NCBI RefSeq assembly: GCF_003610015.1
Contig: NZ_AP018933.1
Coordinates: 1,054,001-1,118,000 of the forward strand
Reading direction: 5' to 3'
Length of the DNA: 64,000 nucleotides
DNA from: Zymobacter palmae
GTDB lineage: Bacteria; Pseudomonadota; Gammaproteobacteria; Pseudomonadales; Halomonadaceae
In this document: positions 37,951 to 47,298 of the stretch, one piece after another
Layout: each line of letters starts with the position of its first letter
Numbering within the stretch: position 1 is the stretch's first letter
Notes under the pieces: generated by a model
The model's database searches: none
Seen by the model: only the letters and a program-made list of their open reading frames with translations
Told to the model about the DNA's origin: nothing
Translations under genes and position numbers: made by a program

Positions 37951-40900
37951 ATGACGCAACCGCTTGATATCCCAACGCTGCCCTTGCGTGGCCGCTGTTT
38001 GATCGAAGCCAGTGCCGGTACCGGCAAGACCTTCACTCTGGCGGCCCTTTACGTGCGGCTGGTGCTGGGACACGGTGGCGAGGCTGCCTTCGTCAAGCCG
38101 TTGATGCCGCCAGACATCTTGGTGGTGACCTTTACCGAAGCGGCGACGGATGAATTGAAAAACCGTATTCGCCAACGGCTGCGTGATGCACGCGATGCAT
38201 TGCTGGGCCACAGTACGCCTGATCCTGTACTGAAGAAGATCCTTGATTCGCTGCCGGAAGGGCAGCAGGCCCGCAATGCGCTGCGGCTTGATCAGGCTAT
38301 GCGCATGATGGACGACGCTTCCATCTTCACCATTCACGGCTTCTGCCAACGCATGCTGAAACGGCATGCGTTCGATAGCGGGACACCGTTTCAAGCGGAA
38401 CTGCTGGCTGATCCTCAGGCACTGTTCGATCAGGAACTGGAAGACTACTGGCGGCGCGAGTTCTATCCGTTGCCGGCCGATGCGCAGGCGCTGGTGCAGC
38501 AGTGCTGGTCAGGACCACAGGCACTGGGCGATAGACTGCGGCCGCTGCTGGCCAGCGGGCGTCCTCAGCCGTTGATTTGGCAAGACCAGCCTATTGATGC
38601 ACCCGCTTCGCTGCGTGAGGTGTTGCTGCCTGCGCTTCATGCACAGCAGCGGGCTGCCGAAGCGCTGGCTGCGGCACGGACTGCCTATCAGGACGATGTA
38701 CTGGTACTGCTGCGCGAGGGGATAGAAAGCGGTCAGCTGAAAAAGAACCAGTTCAAGCTTGAGCAGCTGGAAAGCAAAGGGGAAGCGCTGGCGCAATGGG
38801 CCCAGAACGGTGGGGAATGGCCTGCTACGTTGCTGATGACCAGCGGTGAGGCGTGGTGCAGTGCAGCGCGACTCGCACAGGCGACCAAGAAGGGCGGCAC
38901 GCCGCCACAGCATCCGTTCTTCGATGCGCTGGATGCGTGGAGCGATGCCCGTTGCCGCAGTGATGACTATCCGCTGGAAGCACTGATGCTGGCTCATGCC
39001 CGCGATGGACTAGCCGCGGCGCTGATGAGGCGCAAACAGGCCGATGGGGTCTGGGACTTCGACGATCTGCTGAATGCGCTGGACGACGCGCTGCAAGGAC
39101 CGATGGGTGGACGACTGGCTAAGCGCATTCGCACCGAACTGCCCGTAGCGCTGATCGACGAATTCCAAGATACCGATGAGGTTCAGTACCGTATCTTCGA
39201 TCGACTGTATCCCGCGCGTGAGCATTATCAGGACGCCGATGCCGAGTTCGCCGGTGCAACGGCGCTGCTGCTGATCGGTGACCCCAAGCAGGCGATCTAT
39301 GCGTTCCGCAATGCGGACATCAACACCTATCTGCGCGCTCGTCGCGATATCACTACCCGCTACACGCTGGCGCGCAACTTCCGTTCGTCTCAGGTCATGG
39401 TTGATGCGGTTAATCGCCTGTTCTCGGCTGCCGATGAACCCTTCCGTCACCCCGACATTCCGTTTGTGTCAGTCGAGGCGCAAGGGCTAGACGAAGTGCT
39501 GGAACAGCAAGGTGAGCCTGCGCCCGCACTGGGTTGCTGGTTTCCTGACAGCGACGACTTTATGCGTAGCGGTGAATACAGCCGCACGATGAGTGATGCC
39601 GCGTGCCATGATATCTGGCAGCTTCTGCATGACAGTCAGCTTGGCAACGCGGGCTTTCGTCAGTCAGATGGCGCGTTGCGGCCCGTGCGGCCGGCTGATA
39701 TTGCCGTGTTGGTGCGTACGGGTAGCGAAGCGCGTCGGGTGCAGGACGCGTTGCGCAAGGTTGGCATTCGCAGCGTCTACCTGAGCCTACAGCGTTCGGT
39801 CTTTCAGACCCGCGAAGCGTTCTGGCTATTACAGCTGTTGGAAGCGGTGGCTCACCCGCATGACGATGGCCGCATCCGTAGTGTTATGGGCACTCGCCTG
39901 ATGAGCGATAGTCTGGATGAAGTGGCACACCTGATCGACGATGAACTGCGCTGGGAGCGATTGACCGAGCAGTTTGATACGTTCCACCGTGACTGGCAGC
40001 AGGTGGGGGTACTGGCGATGGTGCGGCGGATCATGCAGCACTTCGATATCAGTGCACGCTTGCTGCGGCGCAGCGATGGCGAACGCAGCCTGACCGATTT
40101 CATGCATCTGGTCGAGCTGACCCAGACCGCCAGCCAGCAGCTGGACGGTGAGCTGGCCGTGCTGCGCTGGTTGCATCGCGCGCTGGCGGCGCGTTTCGAC
40201 AGCGATATGGACCCTGAGTCGCTGGTGCAGCGCCTTGAAAGCGACGATGCACTGGTCAAGGTCATCACCATCCACAAGTCAAAAGGGCTGGAATACCCCA
40301 TTGTCTATCTGCCCTTCGTCTGCGATTACCGCCCTGAAGCGGGCAACAAGCATCAGGCGTGCACCGTGACCGGTGATGATGGGCGCAGAAGTGTGGCCTA
40401 CGAGGCGACCAGTGCGCTATGGGAACGAGCGGATCGCGCGCGCCTTGATGAGAATATCCGTTTGCTGTACGTCGGACTCACCCGCGCGCGTCACGCCTGC
40501 CGTCTTGGCGTTGCACCGCTGTTCAAGGGGCGCAGTCGGCCGAGCAGCAATGAAACTACGCTGGCGCTGAGCGCGCTGGGCAACCTGCTGCTGCGCGGTG
40601 CTGAGCGTCAGGTGACGGGCAAGGACATGGAGCCGTTACTGGACGGTACCGTCGTGCGGGAGCGCTTGCAGGCGCTATGCGACACACCGACCTTTGTGAT
40701 GTTGCCACTGCCAGCTCCCTTGCCTGCTAACGCACTGTTGCAGGAGGAGCCGCCTTCCACCGCGCTAGAAGCGCGCTCCTTCTCCGGTCAGATTGACCGC
40801 CGTTGGTGGATTGCATCGTATTCTGCGCTGGTGCGTGATCTGCACAGTGACGTGCCGCTCGACCCTGACGGTCAAGCCGGCATGGTGGATTCAGACCGCG

Positions 40901-41709
40901 AGGTGCTGAATGAAGAAACGCCGCGGCCTGCGCCGCCGCTAGGGCCGATCGTCAACTTCCCGCGGGGGCCGCAGGCGGGGACGTTCCTACATGGCATCCT
41001 ACAGAACGTGCAGTTCGATCAGCTCGAAAGCGTGGAATACAGCTATACGCTGCGTGTTGATATCGGGCGCGCGCTGGCACGTTCGGGCTATGAAGAGGGC
41101 TGGGGCGATCCACTGTATGCATGGCTGATGACCCTGGTCGAGACGCCGCTGCACCCTCAGCTGTCTACGCTGACGCTGGCGGCTATCCGCCAGTGGCGTG
41201 CCGAGCTGGAGTTCTGGCTGCCCGTCACCGCAGAGGTGTCCATCGGCACTCTGGACAGGGTGCTGCGCAGTATGGAGCCGTGGACAGGGGCTGATTACCC
41301 TGAGCTGACGGCGGGCACACTGCGCGGGATGCTGCGCGGCTATATAGACATGGTGTTCGAGCACGAAGGGCGCTGGTACCTCATGGACTGGAAGTCCAAC
41401 CATCTCGGCGATCAGGGCGAAGATTACCGTCATGACGGCATGAGCCGCGCCATGATCACTCATCGCTACGATCTTCAGTACGCGCTCTATACCCTTGCGC
41501 TGCATCGCCAGCTGTCGATCCGGCTACCTGACTATGACTACGACCGTGATATGGGTGGGGTGCTGTATCTGTTCATTCGCGGCATTGGTTCCCAGACGGC
41601 CAGCGATGGTCAGGGGGTGATCTACCGTCGTCCAGACCGTGCGCTGATTGAGCGTCTGGATGCCCTGTTGACTGGCGTTTCAGCGTCCCGAGAGGTGTCC
41701 CATGCCTGA
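37951..41709 (+). CDS. recB: Exodeoxyribonuclease V beta chain, helicase-nuclease
   Basis: 1252 aa UvrD-like superfamily 1A helicase with a C-terminal nuclease. Helicase motifs: Walker A IEASAGTGKTFTLAAL (from about residue 18), TFTEAATDELKNRIR, ALIDEFQDTDEVQYRIF, GDPKQAIYAFRNADI, LARNFRSS, TIHKSKGLEYPIVYLPF and LYVGLTRARHACRLG. The nuclease core is IDMVFEHEGRWYLMDWKSN (near 1130-1149), retaining the D...D-K residues needed for cleavage. It ends 8 nt into recD. Fully intact. Confidence 0.96.
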   Translation: MTQPLDIPTLPLRGRCLIEASAGTGKTFTLAALYVRLVLGHGGEAAFVKPLMPPDILVVTFTEAATDELKNRIRQRLRDARDALLGHSTPDPVLKKILDSLPEGQQARNALRLDQAMRMMDDASIFTIHGFCQRMLKRHAFDSGTPFQAELLADPQALFDQELEDYWRREFYPLPADAQALVQQCWSGPQALGDRLRPLLASGRPQPLIWQDQPIDAPASLREVLLPALHAQQRAAEALAAARTAYQDDVLVLLREGIESGQLKKNQFKLEQLESKGEALAQWAQNGGEWPATLLMTSGEAWCSAARLAQATKKGGTPPQHPFFDALDAWSDARCRSDDYPLEALMLAHARDGLAAALMRRKQADGVWDFDDLLNALDDALQGPMGGRLAKRIRTELPVALIDEFQDTDEVQYRIFDRLYPAREHYQDADAEFAGATALLLIGDPKQAIYAFRNADINTYLRARRDITTRYTLARNFRSSQVMVDAVNRLFSAADEPFRHPDIPFVSVEAQGLDEVLEQQGEPAPALGCWFPDSDDFMRSGEYSRTMSDAACHDIWQLLHDSQLGNAGFRQSDGALRPVRPADIAVLVRTGSEARRVQDALRKVGIRSVYLSLQRSVFQTREAFWLLQLLEAVAHPHDDGRIRSVMGTRLMSDSLDEVAHLIDDELRWERLTEQFDTFHRDWQQVGVLAMVRRIMQHFDISARLLRRSDGERSLTDFMHLVELTQTASQQLDGELAVLRWLHRALAARFDSDMDPESLVQRLESDDALVKVITIHKSKGLEYPIVYLPFVCDYRPEAGNKHQACTVTGDDGRRSVAYEATSALWERADRARLDENIRLLYVGLTRARHACRLGVAPLFKGRSRPSSNETTLALSALGNLLLRGAERQVTGKDMEPLLDGTVVRERLQALCDTPTFVMLPLPAPLPANALLQEEPPSTALEARSFSGQIDRRWWIASYSALVRDLHSDVPLDPDGQAGMVDSDREVLNEETPRPAPPLGPIVNFPRGPQAGTFLHGILQNVQFDQLESVEYSYTLRVDIGRALARSGYEEGWGDPLYAWLMTLVETPLHPQLSTLTLAAIRQWRAELEFWLPVTAEVSIGTLDRVLRSMEPWTGADYPELTAGTLRGMLRGYIDMVFEHEGRWYLMDWKSNHLGDQGEDYRHDGMSRAMITHRYDLQYALYTLALHRQLSIRLPDYDYDRDMGGVLYLFIRGIGSQTASDGQGVIYRRPDRALIERLDALLTGVSASREVSHA

Positions 41710-43747
41710 CCAGATGTCTCTGTTCGATCTGCCCACCGTTCCGGCCGCGCCATTACTGGGCAGCGATCCGCTGGAGGTGCTGACACAGCAGCTGGCCAAC
41801 TGGGTCGAATTGGGCTGGCTGCGCACACTCGATCGCCATTTTGTGCATTTTTTGCGTGAACACGGTGAGCAGGATGTCGTGGCGTTGCTGTCGGCGGCTT
41901 GGGTTAGCCACCAGCTGGGAAGAGGACATATCTGCCTTGACCTGTCGCAGGCGCTGTCCGACCCCGACGCTGTGCTGTCGCTGCCGCCGCAGGATGGGCG
42001 GGCATTGCAGTACACGGACACCACAGTGATGCCTTCACGGTTACTGCCGTCGTTCGGCATAGCGTTGCTCGCGCAGTGGTTGGAAAGACTGCAGGCCTCG
42101 TTGATCGTGGCCGTTCCGGATGCCGATGCACCGGAGCGGTTGAGCGCTGCTGCACCGCTGGTGCTTGACGGCACGCGCCTGTACCTGCGGCGGATGTGGC
42201 AAGCCGAAGGCGGTGTCGCCCTTGATCTGGCTCAGCGCATGACACGGCACGATACGGCCATGCCTGACGCAGCGCAGGCACTGACCGTGCTGTTTGGCCC
42301 GCCACAGGACATCGGCATTGATGACCAGAGAGTCGCCTGCGCATTGGCTCTGCAACAGCGGCTGACTATCATCTCTGGCGGCCCCGGCACGGGCAAGACG
42401 ACGACGGTGACGCGCCTGCTGGCGTTGTTACAGCAACAGGCGTTGGCTACCCAAGGACGTCCTCTGCATATCCGGCTGGTAGCACCGACGGGCAAGGCGG
42501 CCGCTCGACTATCCAGTTCGATTGCAGGCGCCGCGGCATCACTGGCATGCGATGCCGCTGTGATCGACAGTATTCCTTCCGAAGCGAGTACGCTGCATCG
42601 CCTGCTGGGCGCGCGTCCCGACACGCGCCATTTCCGTCACGACCGTGAGCATCCGCTGATGCTGGACGTGTTGGTGGTCGATGAGGCATCGATGGTCGAT
42701 CTCGACCTGATGCATGCCCTGTTACAGGCATTGCCGGACGATGCGCGCCTCATTCTGATCGGCGACCGTGACCAGCTATCATCGGTTGAAGCAGGAGCTG
42801 TATTAGGTGAGCTGTGTGAACGCAGCGAAGGGTTCAGTGCAGACGTCGCCAGCCGGCTGGTGGCGTTGAGCGGCCAGCGCCAGCTGATGACGAAGGAAGT
42901 CGTCGGTGCCCCTGTGGACGATCCCTCGACATCGCCGCTGCGTGATCACGTTGTTACGCTACGTCACAGCTATCGCTTTAAAGCGGACAGCGGCATCAGC
43001 GCACTAGCGAAGGCCGTCAATGAAGGTAGCTACAAAGCACTGCGTGCCTGCTGGCAGGCTGGATACGACGATATCGAATTCCACGTGCTGAACGAGAAGC
43101 AGCCCTTGGCACTTATCAAGCGAGCGGCGCACGAGTACCGCGCTTATCTGGCGCTGGTGAGTAGCGGTGCATCGCCTTGGGATGTTTTGCAGGCATTCAA
43201 TCGTTTTCAGGTGCTGTGCGCATTGCGTCGTGGCCCAACGGGCGTGGAGGGAATGAATGAGGCGATCACGCAACGGCTGACGAAAGACGGCCATATCGGC
43301 GGCCGCAAGCAATGGTACATCGGCCGCCCTGTGATGGTGACCCGCAATGACCCGCAGCTGGGGCTGTATAACGGTGACATTGGTATCGCACTACCCGACC
43401 CGCAGAGCGAAGGGCGGCTGCGCGTCTTCTTTCCAGCGGCCGAAGAGGGAACGGTGCGTGCCATCATGCCGGGCCGTCTCAATGATATCGAAACGGTCTT
43501 TGCGATGACGGTACACAAATCGCAAGGCTCTGAGTTCGATCGCGTACTGCTGGTGCTGCCCGGTCAGCCGAACCCGATTATGACCCGCGAGCTTCTGTAT
43601 ACCGGGATCACGCGCGCCAAGCGTTTCTGCTCGATCGCCACCACCCATCCGGTGGTACTGGAGCGTACCGCTCACCACCGCGTCCAGCGTGCCTCACATC
43701 TGCGTGCACGCTTAACGCGCTGTTACCGGATGCAAGCATCGTCATGA
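41702..43747 (+). CDS. recD: Exodeoxyribonuclease V alpha chain, 5'-3' helicase
   Basis: 681 aa, longer than the roughly 608 of E. coli, with insertions. Superfamily 1B helicase: Walker A ISGGPGTGKTTTVTRLLALL (near residue 222), VAPTGKAAARLSSSI, STLHRLLGARPD, VLVVDEASMVDLDLMHALL, LIGDRDQLSSVEAGAVL and TVHKSQGSEFDRVLLVLP. The ATG overlaps the recB stop by 8 nt, so translation is coupled. The N-terminus (MPDQMSLFDLP) holds QMSLF, which looks like a beta-clamp binding peptide (compare QLSLF in DinB of this window). Confidence 0.95.
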   Translation: MPDQMSLFDLPTVPAAPLLGSDPLEVLTQQLANWVELGWLRTLDRHFVHFLREHGEQDVVALLSAAWVSHQLGRGHICLDLSQALSDPDAVLSLPPQDGRALQYTDTTVMPSRLLPSFGIALLAQWLERLQASLIVAVPDADAPERLSAAAPLVLDGTRLYLRRMWQAEGGVALDLAQRMTRHDTAMPDAAQALTVLFGPPQDIGIDDQRVACALALQQRLTIISGGPGTGKTTTVTRLLALLQQQALATQGRPLHIRLVAPTGKAAARLSSSIAGAAASLACDAAVIDSIPSEASTLHRLLGARPDTRHFRHDREHPLMLDVLVVDEASMVDLDLMHALLQALPDDARLILIGDRDQLSSVEAGAVLGELCERSEGFSADVASRLVALSGQRQLMTKEVVGAPVDDPSTSPLRDHVVTLRHSYRFKADSGISALAKAVNEGSYKALRACWQAGYDDIEFHVLNEKQPLALIKRAAHEYRAYLALVSSGASPWDVLQAFNRFQVLCALRRGPTGVEGMNEAITQRLTKDGHIGGRKQWYIGRPVMVTRNDPQLGLYNGDIGIALPDPQSEGRLRVFFPAAEEGTVRAIMPGRLNDIETVFAMTVHKSQGSEFDRVLLVLPGQPNPIMTRELLYTGITRAKRFCSIATTHPVVLERTAHHRVQRASHLRARLTRCYRMQASS

Positions 43748-43945
43748 AACCGGCTGCTCGCATGCCTTAAACCGTCACTGGCATCGCGGTCAAGAATAAA
43801 CCCACTTAAGTAAAGGTAATCAAGCCTACCAATAAGGATAAATTTCCCATTTGGTAGTACGTTAGCTAACACGTTGTAACAGTTTTGCTATGCTGAAGCG
43901 ATGACGCTAAAGGTACGACGGTTATCTCGCGAGGGGAGGGTCTAT

Positions 43946-44143
43946 ATGAAACGTGCTGCGGTTATTGCCCAAATACTGCTGATCGCGGGTGGAATCAACT
44001 GGCTTCTGATTGGACTGATTCGCCTGAACCTGATCGACGCGTTGTTCGGGCCAGGAACGTTTGCCGCTCGCCTCATCTACGTCATGATCGGCCTGAGCGC
44101 CCTGTATGCCATTTCGTTCATCCCGCGGCTAAGCTGGCCATAG
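43946..44143 (+). CDS. DUF378 family small membrane protein
   Basis: 65 aa with two membrane segments. LLIAGGINWLLIGL in helix 1 and YVMIGLSALYAI in helix 2 are the DUF378 signature. The start at 43946 has GGGAGGG upstream; the frame opens 15 codons earlier without support. The function of the family is unknown. Single gene with its own terminator. Confidence 0.85.
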   Translation: MKRAAVIAQILLIAGGINWLLIGLIRLNLIDALFGPGTFAARLIYVMIGLSALYAISFIPRLSWP

Positions 44144-44170
44144 CCGTGCGGTCAGCATCCGGTTCATCAA

Positions 44171-44196
44171 GAGCACCTTCAGGGTGCTCCTTTTTT
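44171..44196 (+). terminator. Terminator after DUF378 gene
   Basis: GAGCACC / GGTGCTC stem, 5-nt loop, then C and six T. Confidence 0.9.
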
Positions 44197-44342
44197 ATGA
44201 GTATTCTTATACCGTTATCATATTGATTCTACGGCGGTTAATGTATGTCTGATGCCGACAACGGCACTTTTAGGCAAAACGCTCTGCGTTATTGAGAGGG
44301 GCCAGAGATGTCCGGTAGCATAGCGAATTATTCATCGTAAAC

Positions 44343-44396
44343 GGCAGAAGAAGCTGCCCTGAGCGGTCAGGGTGGGGCGCCCCAACGAGGGGTGCC
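44343..44396 (+). promoter_or_regulatory. Structured 5' leader of the 44436 gene
   Basis: Consecutive short hairpins: GGCAG-AAGAAG-CTGCC (44343-44358), overlapping CCCTGA-GCGG-TCAGGG (44357-44372), then GGCGCCCC-AACGA-GGGGTGCC (44376-44396). TTCTTTC and the ribosome binding site follow. Two adjacent hairpins with CG-containing loops recall the guanidine-II (mini-ykkC) layout, but the first loop is GCGG rather than ACGR and the second has five nucleotides. It may be only an attenuator. Confidence 0.3.
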
Positions 44397-44435
44397 TTCT
44401 TTCATGTCAACGACCTCGTAACATGGAGATAAGGC

Positions 44436-45074
44436 ATGAGCATGTTGATGGAAGGCTTCCTCGAATACTCGCGCTTGGCGATCGTGCTGTGTTGGTTGCC
44501 TGTTCTGCTGGTGGTACGTCAGGCGGCGTTGAAGACCGCCATCATGCGTACCATTCTGCTAGCGGCGCTGGCGCTGACACTGGTGGTCAGCATGGCCTGC
44601 CTGCGCCTGGTGCGTCCGGAGCACCTGCTGACTGCGGTTCTTGTCAGCCTACTGGGGATTCGTGTGTATCGTTGGGGGCGAACATGGCAGGCGCGAACGT
44701 TGCTGTTTGGCAAGCGGCTGGCTCTGTCGCCCACGCTCTATCCTCCTGCACCACAGCCGCGCGACGCGATCACGATCGCGGTCACCCTCGTTAATGCTTG
44801 GCTGGTGCTGGTTTGGAACCAACTGCTGGTGACCTACCCCTTGTCTACGCTGCTGCCGATTCAGGGACGTCTGTGGTATGGCGCGGGCGCACTGACCGCA
44901 ACGCTGGCATGGTTTGCGCTCGGTAGCTGGGGAGCCAGCCAGCTGGGGCTGTATCTGGAAACGCGCCTGAAGTTTCCTAATGCTATCGTTGGCGGCCTAC
45001 TGCGTGCACTGGCCGTCGCCTGTGGCCTCACTACGCTGTATCTAATCGTCAGAAATATCGCGGCGTACGTCTGA
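44436..45074 (+). CDS. Uncharacterised integral membrane protein
   Basis: 212 aa. Hydrophobic segments around residues 13-28, 38-57, 62-77, 113-135, 149-168 and 185-207 suggest about six transmembrane helices. No enzyme or transporter motif was recognised. The start ATG at 44436 is well placed after GGAGATAAGG. It has a hairpin-rich leader and is followed by two small unknown genes in the same direction. Confidence 0.75.
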   Translation: MSMLMEGFLEYSRLAIVLCWLPVLLVVRQAALKTAIMRTILLAALALTLVVSMACLRLVRPEHLLTAVLVSLLGIRVYRWGRTWQARTLLFGKRLALSPTLYPPAPQPRDAITIAVTLVNAWLVLVWNQLLVTYPLSTLLPIQGRLWYGAGALTATLAWFALGSWGASQLGLYLETRLKFPNAIVGGLLRALAVACGLTTLYLIVRNIAAYV

Positions 45075-45200
45075 ACGGCCGCTGTTGGGCATAGGTAAAA
45101 ACCGCCGCACATTGCATTTACGAGGCTTGTTCTGCGGTGCGGTATTCAAGGTAGGGAAAAGAACATCTGGCGGTATGGCAGGGGGCAGGGGCAGAACATC

Positions 45201-45593
45201 ATGGAGGTACGGGTACTGGCTTGCGTCAAGGATCGGCGGGGCATGCGGTTATTACTGGAGGCAGCATGTGGACGGCTTCACTGCCGTGCCGGTGGTGACA
45301 CGGCTTTCACGGTCGGCGATGTGACCGATATCGAACTGGACATGACGCATATCTGTACGTGGGGCGTCGACGCCTTGCCTGCACGAACGGCTGATGATCG
45401 GTTCGACACCGCTCCTCAGTACAGCTGGCTGACCGGAACGCTGGAGCGCAATGGTAATGACCAGACGGTATACTGGCTTGAGCTGGGACAGTCACTGATG
45501 GCTGTCGAGATTGATGGGTTGCCTAACGCTGCCGAGCGCGTGACCCTCCGCTGTCCGCATGATGCTCTGTACGCGTTTGATACGCATTTATAA
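45201..45593 (+). CDS. Hypothetical protein
   Basis: 130 aa, acidic, soluble-looking, beta-rich in appearance (VTDIELDMTHICTWGVD, TVYWLELGQSLMAVEIDG). No family recognised. The ATG at 45201 has AGGGGCAG upstream; codon use resembles the neighbours. It lies 48 bp before another small gene in the same direction, so the two may share a transcript. Confidence 0.6.
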   Translation: MEVRVLACVKDRRGMRLLLEAACGRLHCRAGGDTAFTVGDVTDIELDMTHICTWGVDALPARTADDRFDTAPQYSWLTGTLERNGNDQTVYWLELGQSLMAVEIDGLPNAAERVTLRCPHDALYAFDTHL

Positions 45594-45641
45594 GGTGCCT
45601 GCTTGTCTACTGGTGGGAAGAGGTTATTTTAGGGGAACGGT

Positions 45642-45941
45642 ATGGCGCTAGATCTGTATGTGTACATCGAGCACGCCGATGAACCGCTCTGGGTGCCTAT
45701 CGACGACAGCTGGCACGACGCGATGTTTTCATCACTGACGCCAGCAGGCCAGTACCGCCAGCTGAGCCGATTGCATGATTACTATGCCGACTGTTGCTTC
45801 GATGCCCACGATGCCCGCCAACTGCTTGACGACATTATTGCCCTATGTGAACGCCATGCCATTTCATCGGCGGCACTGACTACCTTGACGCTGGCGCGAC
45901 AGGGCGCGTCGATTCTGAGCATCCAGGCGCTGGGCGATTGA
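45642..45941 (+). CDS. Hypothetical protein
   Basis: 99 aa with no membrane segment or signal peptide. The first 25 residues (MALDLYVYIEHADEPLWVPIDDSW) look like a beta hairpin, and the rest is helical (DARQLLDDIIALCERHAI). Not recognised. GGGGAACGG lies just upstream of the ATG. Possibly paired with the 45201 gene. Confidence 0.6.
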   Translation: MALDLYVYIEHADEPLWVPIDDSWHDAMFSSLTPAGQYRQLSRLHDYYADCCFDAHDARQLLDDIIALCERHAISSAALTTLTLARQGASILSIQALGD

Positions 45942-46530
45942 GCCCATACGTGCCGCCAAGGCATGGGACAGCGCGCTTAAGGCCGCATAAGCGCTGACAA
46001 GCAGGGCCCATGCCCTCGATTCATTTACGCTTACTGATGATGCCACGCCCGCGCAGTGATTGACGCTATGGGAGTGAATATCCACCGTTTTACACCTTCA
46101 CACCTTCACACCTTCACACCTTCACACCTTCACACCTTCACACCTCCACACCTCCACACCTCCACACCTCCACACCTCCACACCTCCACACCTCCACACC
46201 TCCACACCTCCATTGCGCAGTGTCTGTCGGTCATACTGGCGGGTGACTCGGTTGGGAGCGCTAGCTAGGGCGGGCATTGCGTGGGCTTTGATTGTTTTTG
46301 CCCATTATCAAGCGCTGTTTGCAGATGGGATCTGTGCGTTGCTCATAGGGCATTTGGGTCAATATTTAAATAATATTAATAATGTAATTTCCATATATTG
46401 GAGGTCTTGGGATGGGCGCACCATACTTCTCCTGACGCGCGGGTCATGTGTTCAATGTGAACATGGCTGGCGCATGGGAATACGACGGTGAAGGTGGCGG
46501 GCTGTTACCGCATGGAGGCTTGTACCGCTT
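45942..46530 (+). other. Intergenic region upstream of lutA
   Basis: About 590 bp without a supported gene. It contains an 8-bp tandem repeat (46089-46210) and then an AT-rich stretch (46360-46400) that is a plausible place for the lut promoter. Confidence 0.5.
46089..46210 (+). repeat. Tandem octanucleotide repeat (TTCACACC)n(TCCACACC)n
   Basis: One imperfect unit, six perfect TTCACACC units (46097-46144), then eight TCCACACC units (46145-46208). One base separates the two blocks, so the array grew by slippage after a point change. It is C-rich on this strand and T/G-rich on the other. A 70-codon frame runs through it but has no ribosome binding site. Confidence 0.95.
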
Positions 46531-47298
46531 ATGGACGTTGCGCTTTTCATCCCTTGTTTTATTGATGCCTGCTTCCCACAGGTCGGCGTGGCAACGCTGG
46601 AGTTGCTTGAGCGGCTGGGGTGCTCCGTGAGCTATCCCATGAAGCAGACTTGTTGTGGACAGCCGATGGCCAACAGTGGCTGCCATAAGGACGCCGAGGC
46701 CACGGAACGGTTGTTCGTGCGCAACTTCGCTGAATATGACGTGATCGTTGGGCCTTCTGCCAGCTGCGTTCATCATATTCGTCATCATCTGGACCACCTT
46801 GAGCAGACGGATGAGGTTCAGCATGTGCGCCAGAATACGTTTGAACTGGTGGAGTTTTTACATGATGTGCTGAAAGTGGAAGCGTTCCCATGGGCGTCGT
46901 TTCCGCACCGTATCGGGTTGCACAACAGCTGCAGTTCGCTGCGTGGTTTACGTGAGGCGTCGATGACCGAAATCGACGAGCCGTTCTTTTCTAAGCCCAA
47001 GGCGCTGTTGGAAAAGGTCGCGGGCATTGAGTTCGTTATGCCCCAGCGGCCCGATGAGTGCTGTGGGTTTGGGGGCACGTTCAGTGTTACAGAGGCTCCG
47101 GTTTCAGTAAAAATGGGGCAGGACAAAGTCACCGATCATCACACCGCTGGTGCGGAATACATCGTCTCGGCAGACATGTCCTGCTTAATGCATCAGCAAG
47201 GCTGTGCGAAACGGATGGGGCTGGATATCGGATTCCTGCATATCGCGCAGGTATTAAATGGCGTATCGGAACAGGAGCGGGCTCATGCACGCGGTTGA
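46531..47298 (+). CDS. lutA: Lactate utilization iron-sulfur protein LutA
   Basis: 255 aa, CCG (cysteine-rich) domain protein. LutABC oxidises L-lactate to pyruvate in place of the flavin enzyme LldD. Two CCG-type motifs, TCCGQPMANSG and ECCGFGGTFSV, carry the cluster ligands, along with HNSCSSLRGL and SADMSCLMHQQG. The start ATG at 46531 is 12 nt after GGAGG, a slightly long spacing. First gene of lutABC. No lactate permease or LutR regulator adjoins it. Confidence 0.93.
   Translation: MDVALFIPCFIDACFPQVGVATLELLERLGCSVSYPMKQTCCGQPMANSGCHKDAEATERLFVRNFAEYDVIVGPSASCVHHIRHHLDHLEQTDEVQHVRQNTFELVEFLHDVLKVEAFPWASFPHRIGLHNSCSSLRGLREASMTEIDEPFFSKPKALLEKVAGIEFVMPQRPDECCGFGGTFSVTEAPVSVKMGQDKVTDHHTAGAEYIVSADMSCLMHQQGCAKRMGLDIGFLHIAQVLNGVSEQERAHARG

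Noticed and set aside
46056-46268. 70-codon frame encoding HLHTFTPP/HLHTSTPP repeats
   Set aside because: A by-product of the 8-bp tandem repeat with no ribosome binding site or known family; treated as a DNA repeat.
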